DNA of 64,000 nucleotides from Platerodrilus igneus (taxonomy: Eukaryota; Arthropoda; Insecta; Coleoptera; Lycidae), in assembly GCA_036346225.1 (NCBI GenBank), contig JARFIW010001670.1, forward strand, positions 5,208,001 to 5,272,000, written 5' to 3'. Every line of letters starts with the position of its first letter. Position 1 is the first letter of the stretch. Under the pieces are notes generated by a model. The model had not been told where the DNA came from. It saw only the letters and a list, made by a program, of their open reading frames with translations, and did no database searches. Both the position numbers and the translations under genes were made by a program. Shown piece after piece: positions 57,051-64,000 of the stretch.

Positions 57051-57090
<40 letters not shown>
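57051..57090. repeat. (TA)n, right flank of the gypsy element
   Basis: Twenty TA units; with 50337-50380 it forms the split target microsatellite. Confidence 0.95.
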
Positions 57091-57092
<2 letters not shown>

Positions 57093-58399
57093 TGTGTGAT
57101 TTTCTTGTACATAGTTAGGGTTTGGCCATTGTGTAAGTATACCTGCATATTTATGTATTGATTCAATAGATTTTAAGATTTTGTAATCGATGCTTAATAG
57201 TTTATATTTTTATATTATGTGATATGCAAATTGACGCTTTGTTTACATAACGTTGTGACGGGACGATTACGCAAATGTTTGTTTTTTGTTGTATTGTAAA
57301 TATTCCTTTTGGAACTATGTTTGTTAAAGGTTTATAATAAATCGGTTTACGGGGGTTTCCAATTTTTCTTTCTATATGAACCATCCCACTCCACAATCTT
57401 TTGAGCTAGCCCAAAATCTATTTCTTGTGGATTTCTGTTCTACCCTTATCCCTGTTTTGTTACAGTATTCGGTGTAGGCGATTTTGTTTAATGACTTTAC
57501 TGCTTCTTTTCGTGTCTGCATGAAATACCGTAACCGATTAACATTATTCTCTATACAACACCAGATCTGCGTCTTCGTCGTAAGCCACTACGTTCAATCT
57601 TAAACATAAAAATTCATTCTGCAACTTTACGAATTACAGTTCTTTCAATGTTAAAGAAATGTAATAACTGCGAACACAAAAACTTTTGTAAATATCTTTG
57701 TGCGTCATGTATTTAATGTGTAATTAGTTCGCATTTTTAAACTTGAAAATAAATGTTATCTCTGTTGCTATGAAGCATTAACAGGGTGATTCCACACAAA
57801 CCAGAACACCGCAGATTGTTATACTATAAATAATTAATGTTTATTACTGCAGTTTATAGATTTCACCAGTTTGAACTCTGTTATCTAAATAATAAATAGT
57901 AATATACCAGTGCAGTGTTTCTAATTAGTACCTATATTCCAAAAACAAATATTTGAGACATGGATTGTAACGGGCATTTTTACAGCCTAACCTTTTTACG
58001 CCTTTTTCCCAATTCGTAATTACATTTCTGCCTATATTGTATGCAATTTAACCCGCTACTTTTAAAAGATGGTTTAATTGAAGATTGGTTTTCATTAATA
58101 AATACATTGCAATGAATGAATTTTAAATAGAATTATTCGTAACTTGTTTTCCAACTTAGTGAAAATTACAAACCGCTTGGAATTAATGATAAATTGCTAT
58201 TCGTATAAATGTTGTTCCTTATGTGGATATACGAGTCTAAATATAAACAGATAAGAAGTGTAGTTCTTATTACCTTTGAAAGAGGTATGCTTTTAGATGT
58301 GACGTGTTGGATTGACAAGGAGTGCGGTTGTAATAACAACGAGTTGTTATGGACAGATGCGTAGTCGGTTTTTGTTCTTGGTTCCGGTATATTAAGTAT
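57091..58399. other. No recognisable gene
   Basis: AT-rich. Some minus-strand frames between 57200 and 57560 look coding-like (NNVNRLRYFMQTRKEAVKSL), but stops are frequent and I cannot place them in a family. Confidence 0.5.
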
Positions 58400-58640
58400 T
58401 TTGAGTGATACGCGTTGCTTTGCTGATTGTGTCTTTAGTTGTTTTTCGTGTAAAATAAAAGGTTTACGGAACATTGACTTAGTGATTACGCGTTGCACGA
58501 CAAATTGTTTTTGTTGCTTTTCTGTTAGAAATAAAAGTTGTAGAACTTGGAAAACCCGACCGCACGTGGTTGTTTTTACGGAAGATTGATTTAGTGATAC
58601 CGTCGCTTTACTAATTGTGTTTTTTTGTGGATTTGTCTTG
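58400..58640. repeat. Degenerate tandem repeat
   Basis: Units near 58405, 58462 and 58575 share TTTACGGAASATTGAYTTAG and a GTGATACGCGTTGC block. A 178-codon minus-strand frame (58166-58702) overlaps it; its coding nature is doubtful because the repeat itself keeps the frame open. Confidence 0.4.
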
Positions 58641-58769
58641 CTATAGTTGAACTGTGTGCGATCTAGTTTTCGTGGCCTCCTTTTCTTATCAGAGTAGTGC
58701 ATACTTTGGTTTATTCAAACACAGTTTTAAAACTTGATTGTTTCTAAGAATGGTGAAACAGTTGTAGCA

Positions 58770-59290
58770 GGTTTAGTAGGAAAAAAAAAGAGGTTGCTTC
58801 TTATGAACAGGTATCTCATTCACTTGTAAAGACAGTTGGTACTGTAGTTCCTGAATTTTCTAACCCCAACGAATCTAAAATAGATCTTTGTTTGCGCGAA
58901 TTTGGTTATGCAAAAGCATTAGCTTTTCCTTTGTTACCATAGGTAGCAAATAAAACGCTTCACGTTACTGTTAGTTTAATGCATTACGTCGTGCCTTAAA
59001 AGCCCGTGACTCTAAATTTTTATTACTATTTTTCTTTACAATTTGTTACAAAATCTTTCAAAATTATTGTCTCAGAAAATAGAATTAACAAGAGATTTAT
59101 CGATGTTACGTAGTTCCACCAGCATGATAATGTCTGCTGCTAACACCAGTGAAATACGTAGGCGTGATTAGTGTAAAGTGTGAGAAATTCCATCCACACC
59201 CTCACAGTCAAGGGTGCAGTGCTTCGTTAATGCAGGACATCGGGAATCCCACATTCAATTGCGAGGAAGCGTTGCTGAAGGAATGTTTGT
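58770..59290 (+). pseudogene. Decayed coding-like segment, possibly gag
   Basis: Frames read SYEQVSHSLVKTVGTVVPEF, then LSQKIELTRDLSMLRSST and CKVCEKFHPHPHSQGC, with stops and shifts between them. The Cys/His-containing end could be a damaged zinc knuckle. I do not recognise the family. Confidence 0.3.
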
Positions 59291-60724
59291 AAGTTGAACT
59301 ATTTCCTACTTGTTTTTACTTAAAATACCTGTCCGTTGCTTTGCCATACCGTTGGCGTTCTGATACCTTTTACCATAGACTTGCATGCTATTTTAAATAA
59401 AAGAAGAAAAAAAAAGAAAAATCAATACTACTGGACTACTCATATTAATTGTGTTTACCTATTTATATTTTGTTAAAATTTTATCTGCTTTATGTCTAAT
59501 TGGTGTGTGAGGAAACGTTTCTGCTACTCCCCAATATTACCTCACTTTGTACTAAAGATTTGTTATATTGCTTTTAACGTTGTTATATTATATAGATTAT
59601 CCCAACAGTTTTTTTTACATTCTACAAAGTACTGAACAATTTATACTTGATCCGTATGCTATGCTTTTTCTTTGTTTCAGGTTCGCAGGACTAATTTGTT
59701 TTTTTTCCAGGTTTACTATTCTAATTTTTCTATTGCAGGTACTGTTACTAATTCCTTACAGCCGCATCCCTTATAGGTTGGTCTGCTTTCTACAACCCCC
59801 CCTACTCTCCGATTGAGCCCGGTCCTTTCTTTGTTTTTCTTTGTGTTACGTACAGCCACGAGCCAACGTAGCATAAATCTGACGAACCAACGTGGCTGCC
59901 CCGATAATAACGTCACAGCATTACTGTAAGTGTCATAGAAATCTGCAGACTACTATATTTTTCAATAAATTGTGTTTTATAACCTAAAAATGTTCTAGGA
60001 TGTTTTTTCTGTGTAATATTTAAAAGCTATCTTCTAGCGAAACATCTACATAATAAAGTTGCCATTTACACATTTTTTATCAGGGAATGCCACTGTTTAA
60101 TACATTATAACATTTTTCCTTTTCCCTGTTGTTTAAACGATCTTGTCAATTAAAATGTTCTCTATATCCTAATTTTTCATATTCAATGAATGTAAATTAT
60201 ATGCTCTCTTGGAAATCAATAGCAATAGCTTTGTGGGTAAATATTACTTAAGTTGAATTAAAACATTATATCTGAGTCATTCATGCACTAGTTTTTCAAA
60301 AAATTTTCAAAATACAACCAACATTCTTATTCTTAGTTTTGGTAGCTTAGATTATAGAAATCGTTGTATTATCAAAATTCTTTTTGATGTTAAACTAAAT
60401 AATTGTATTTATTAATGGTATTTAGTCATAAAACGACTCACTGATTTAGCAAGATTTTAAAAGTGCAGTAACTTAGAACTTCTATTTACTATTTCAAAAT
60501 TTTATGGTTTTTGAATTCATCAAAAACTACTTAAATTATTCCAATAAAATGTTGACATTATATAATCAGTGTTTGTTTTCATACAAGTTTCGTTAAATTT
60601 GAATTAAATACAATGTACTGTCGCTAAGGATTGAATTGATTATGCAATAATTTCTTAAGTACAATCAAGTTATTTTATAGTTTTGCAATAGATATTTTTA
60701 TACTATTAACCTTTAACCTTTGTT
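59291..60724. other. No recognisable gene
   Basis: AT-rich. A plus-strand frame of 82 codons (59568-59816) is hydrophobic and low in complexity, and I do not count it as a gene. The last part would be the upstream region of the exon at 60773. Confidence 0.5.
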
Positions 60725-60725
60725 T

Positions 60726-60732
60726 TATAAAA
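60726..60732 (+). promoter_or_regulatory. TATA box of the signal-peptide gene
   Basis: TATAAAA lies 41 bases before the start of the exon whose ATG is at 60773. This spacing leaves a short 5' leader of roughly 15-20 nt. Confidence 0.45.
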
Positions 60733-60772
60733 TGTAAAATTGTGCTGAAAATTAAACACTTTATCTGACATC

Positions 60773-60817
60773 ATGAAGATATACGTGCTTTTAACCGTTG
60801 TATTTGCCTTGTCTGTG
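60773..60817 (+). CDS. First coding exon of a secreted protein
   Basis: ATG followed by MKIYVLLTVVFALSV, a clear signal-peptide core, then a consensus donor GTAAGT at 60818-60823. Short signal-peptide first exons are common in insect OBP and other small secreted-protein genes. The next exon is not identified in the remaining 3 kb, which becomes a retrotransposon from 61682. A relation to the OBP-like gene at 14-15 kb is possible but unproven. Confidence 0.5.
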
Positions 60818-61681
60818 GTAAGTAATTACATACAACAAACTAATTAATATTTTTTATGTTGCCTTAATAAATTACTTTAATTGTTCATTACCATCAGGTC
60901 TTCAGTCCTGGATCTGATTAGACGCGTACCCTCATTGTTTGCTTTTCTGTGCTAACCTACACATTTCCTTGAATTTTCCAGTCTGCATCTTTCACTATCT
61001 GTGTGCAATGTTCTGATATAGATCTACCTCTACCTCCTTTTTTCCTATCCCTGCTTGTAATATATCCTGCACTATTCCCCAAAAATGCCTTAGAACGTAT
61101 TCTGCCCTTCTATTTCACCTTTTTTTTTTTGTTTTCCATAGATATCTTTATTCCCCTACTATTTTTATAACCTCTTTGTCTGTCTGTCCATGCTAACTTC
61201 CTCCTACATCTAAAGCACAACATTCCAAAAAGCTTCTACCGTTTATCTGTCTAATTCTCCTACTGCCGTTACTCTTTCTCGTTAGATGCAGTTCGGTTCC
61301 CCTTTTATTCTTTTACAGTTATATACCCTATTTCCCCGATATTCTGTGGCATGTAAAGGGGGTTAAGCAGCCTGCGGCAATTTAGATACCCAACACGAAC
61401 CTTTGTCGAATTAATAGTTTTCCAATATATCCTTTTGCACAATCAACATTAGTTGAAAATATTTCAAAACCAACACCTGTAGTTGTTTATAATAATCATA
61501 AGATTTAAGTGCAATTATTTTTTTCGTCATTTTAATTGTTATTTAAAGTAAAATTTTATTTGAAAATCCAAAATCTGTATATTTTTGATCGTGCCTCTGC
61601 ATTTTTTTAAACAGTGGCATTGAATAATAATAATTTATTCATAAGCATTCCTATATTAATGATAGTAATAATATAACATAC
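60818..61681. other. Putative intron, no exon recognised
   Basis: AT-rich, with a C/T-rich stretch at 60960-61320. Nothing clearly coding. Ends at the LTR start. Confidence 0.4.
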
Positions 61682-62211
61682 TGTTGCGAGCTACTATTAG
61701 GCAACCCGCCAAACACACAAGCGCCGTAAGCACTGTATATTATCCATGGACCGAGAATCTTCTAGCAATTACTGGAGAATGAATCATCCTTTTTAATTCA
61801 GGCTATAAATAAGATCGATGAGGAAGTACAGAGTTAGTCTATATCAGAATGTCGAATATAAATTATATCGTGTAAAGTTAAATAGTTGAGCTTTTGGAAG
61901 TCCGAGAGTAAACATAAATTTATATGAGGTGAACGTGTCTAATGTACATGTAGCTTGTAGAATACATAAATAGACAAAAGTGTAATAAATAAATTATAGT
62001 AATGTTTAGTGTTGCTAAGAAGAAGAACTAGTTTAAGAAGATATTAGTGCTTGTAAATTCATTAGTGTGATAGTGCTTCATTGTTAATTGGACTGAAACC
62101 ATCTCTAAATAAGGCATATATTGTTAATTAGACTTGTGAACAGTGAGTAATAAAGACTCTTGTTATTACTTGTTTTAAATCAGTGAACCGCGGTAGTAGT
62201 AGCCCGCTACA
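61682..62211 (+). mobile_element. 5' LTR of a second macro-family gypsy copy (530 bp)
   Basis: Starts TGTTGCGAGCTACTATTAGG and ends CCCGCTACA. Clearly the same family as the LTRs at 50381 and 56463, but shorter and diverged throughout. PBS TGGTGTTAGCCTGTGTGG follows at 62213. Confidence 0.85.
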
Positions 62212-62286
62212 CTGGTGTTAGCCTGTGTGGGGTATATAGTGATTAATTTAAAAGAAAAAACACAAGCCTAAAGATATTTAAGTAGT

Positions 62287-63777
62287 TTGTATATGCCTGT
62301 AACAAGAAGCCAAAGTAAGATGGACGCAGACACTTTAATAATTTTTCTTAAGGATTTTAAATCCGGTATGGAAGAAAAGTTATACGAAAATGCTGCGAAA
62401 ATAGATGAAAAGCTTAGTGAAAATGCTGAGAAAATGGAGAAAAGGTCGGCTAAACTGACACTAAATGAAAACGTAGTGTGGTCAGTTGAACTGGAATCAA
62501 CCCTTTAAGAAAAGTGAAAATGCTGAGAAAATAGAAAAGTTAAGTGAAATTACAGCCACGTTAAAACAAAGATTAATGGAAAACTCCATTGCATTGAAAG
62601 AAGATTTCACTGAACAGGTAAAAACAGTGGAGCAAAAGTTGAACAGTAAATTGACAAAAATGGAAGAAGATGTGATGAGGCTGCAAGAACAAATGATTTT
62701 ACTAACAACGCGGCCACTTGAATTAGCAAACCAAGCTGTAAATCAGAGCATTCCAGAAATAAGAAGCATGGAAGGAAGGGAGTCAATACCGTCAAAATTT
62801 AAAGTGAAACCACCCACATTCGATGGTAAAACACCTTGGCCCACATATTTAAAACAATTTGAAGCTGCTGCAATAGCCAACGGTTGGTGCAACAAATAGA
62901 AGGCTATCTCGTTAGTAGTGGCCCTACGGGGTGAAGCTCTTAACATCTTACAAACGATTCCCGATCACCAGCAGAATAATTACGGCTTCTTAACATCGAA
63001 ATTGAGATGAGATATGGAGACGCTCACCTTCAACAGGTCTACCATGCACAAGTTAAGAACCGCTCGCAAAAAACCAATGAAAACCTGCAAGAATTCGAAG
63101 CTGACATTGCCAGATTAGTTAGATTGGCATACCCAACGGCACCAGAAATACAGCAAGCGCTAAGATTAGCACCGCCAAAAATGTTAGATGACGCACTGGC
63201 TGATGCGCTTGAATTTGAAGCAGCTGAGCAGACATCACACAAGATGAGTCACAAAGTTCGGTCTGCCTTAAAAGAACCTGGCCAATCGCAGAAAAACATA
63301 GAAGAAATAATCAACCGTGTGTTTGAAAAGTAAAAAGCAGAAAAGTTTGAAAGACAACAACCTTATATGTGATTTTCCAGTGCTCCACCCGAAGGTACTA
63401 TATTGGCCAGGAAGCGAGTTTTTTTACCTGGAAAATTTTTTATTTTGCCGAACCCTTGCTGTTCCAGGCAAGGTAGGGATCTTTAACGTGCGTGACAACA
63501 CACGCACACGGGACCTCCATTTTACCTCTCATCCGAACGAGAGTGTACTTTTGTGAAAAATGCTCGCCTAACATTTTTCAAGCGGACCGTGTCGGGATTC
63601 GATCCCGGAACCTTGAGCGTAGTAGTCACACACATACCACTACGCCACGGAGCCGCCGAAAGACAACGACCGTGGAGATGGGGTCTGCGATGCTGGAACT
63701 GCGGTAAAGTTGGTCATATACAGAAACGTTGTACTCAACCAAAAATAAAACAACTGGTTGAGCAGCAGAAAAACTAG
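62287..63777 (+). pseudogene. Gag of the second gypsy copy, split by a SINE
   Basis: Starts MYMPVTRSQSKMDADTLI. A frameshift near 62500 falls in the coiled-coil part. Then SIPSKFKVKPPTFDGKTPW, a TAG at 62897 where the intact copy has Glu, and a short gap before MRYGDAHLQQVYHAQ (63007). About 20 residues of the capsid region are deleted relative to the 56394-54874 copy. A SINE interrupts at 63363-63657, after which the CCHC knuckle (CWNCGKVGHIQKRC) continues. Clearly inactive. Confidence 0.85.
63363..63657 (-). repeat. tRNA-derived SINE inserted in gag
   Basis: Minus strand: head GGCGGCTCCGTGGCGTAGTG with an A box (TGGCGTAGTGG), B box GGATCGAATCC, and the body motif CACGTTAAAGATCCC. The 14-bp target duplication GAAAGACAACRACC flanks it (63349-63362 and 63658-63671, one mismatch). 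Same family as the trimer at 33.2-34.1 kb. Confidence 0.85.
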
Positions 63778-63799
63778 AGCAAGTCGACGTAAGGGGGCG

Positions 63800-64000
63800 A
63801 ACGTCGACAGCACTACGTAGTGCCTCGGAGGTTATCATCCGTTCTGCATCGTCGATGGAGAATCTGGACAGTATTTATATTGATGGTAGAATTAATGGTA
63901 GGGTTGTCCGATTACTCGTGGATACAGGAGCGACAAGAACTATTGTGGGACCAGATCTAGTTGGTCGTGGAAAAGTGCTACTTGTATCGGTATGTCTTCG
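63800..64000 (+). pseudogene. Protease of the second gypsy copy, cut by the window end
   Basis: In one frame it reads SMENLDSIYIDGRINGRVV and LLVDTGATRTIVGPDLVGRG, the protease active site as in the first copy. Whether this copy also carries a macro domain lies beyond the window. Confidence 0.8.

Noticed and set aside
57091..57560. Possible Penelope RT upstream region on the minus strand
   Set aside because: Some coding-like words but no conserved RT motif could be matched.
58166..58702. A 178-codon minus-strand frame
   Set aside because: It overlaps a tandem repeat, has a low-complexity Ser/Thr/Lys/Gln composition and no recognisable domain or splice context; kept only as a note.
59568..59816. 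An 82-codon hydrophobic frame
   Set aside because: T-rich DNA translates to Phe/Leu/Ile; no charged pattern, homology or gene context.

Overview
This 64 kb window looks like nuclear DNA of an arthropod, most likely an insect. It is AT-rich, has exon-intron genes with GT/AG splice sites, and carries insect-type Ty3/gypsy retroelements including an errantivirus-like env. It also has a Penelope-like element, a jockey/I-type LINE, a hAT transposon and a tRNA-derived SINE. The order cannot be fixed from the sequence. Host coding sequence is sparse: a probable three-exon secreted gene resembling odorant-binding proteins (14.07-15.33 kb, minus strand), a TATA-driven signal-peptide exon (60.77 kb, plus) and one possible microexon (9.87 kb). 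Most of the rest is mobile DNA in several layers, much of it set in (TA)n microsatellites.

Layout. 1-44: 3' tip of an errantivirus-like LTR. 0.18-4.51 kb: two copies of a ~2.1 kb long-LTR family (called Y here) arranged head to head around (TA)n. 4.55-5.24 kb: inverted Penelope-type terminal repeats, each with an apparently intact hammerhead ribozyme. 5.27-8.35 kb: decayed LTR, gypsy pol and LINE. 8.4-18.3 kb: mostly unique DNA with the OBP-like gene. 18.4-24.4 kb: a second long-LTR family (Z), including an LTR-PBS-gag-protease-RT fragment. 24.4-25.1 kb: helix-turn-helix transposase fragment. 25.17-29.65 kb: errantivirus-like deletion derivative with paired LTRs, integrase and broken env. 31.23-35.26 kb: hAT element with ATCGAT-rich ends and a SINE trimer inside its transposase. 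36.57-36.80 kb: degenerate tandem array of tRNA-Lys 3'-end-like modules. 39.2-50.3 kb: further Z and Y LTRs and Penelope remnants. 50.38-57.05 kb: nearly full-length Ty3/gypsy element on the minus strand with near-identical 588-bp LTRs. 61.68-64 kb: a second, older copy of that element, split by a SINE and cut by the window end.

The most striking feature is in the 50.38-57.05 kb element. Downstream of the integrase, in the same reading frame, it encodes a macro domain of the TARG1/OARD1 (DarG-like) type with both catalytic-dyad residues at the family spacing, followed by a CCCH zinc finger. A retrotransposon carrying an ADP-ribosyl-glutamate hydrolase-like module is the best candidate here for an undescribed system; a role against host ADP-ribosylation is inference.

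Three further patterns stand out. Arrays of tRNA-Lys primer-binding-site modules sit at the ends of the long LTRs. The hAT element has TATCGATA-rich subterminal arrays and a BED-finger transposase, echoing the DREF/DRE pair. Several unrelated retroelements share (TA)n tracts as insertion sites. Boundaries and homologies were read by eye; none was checked by alignment software or database search.
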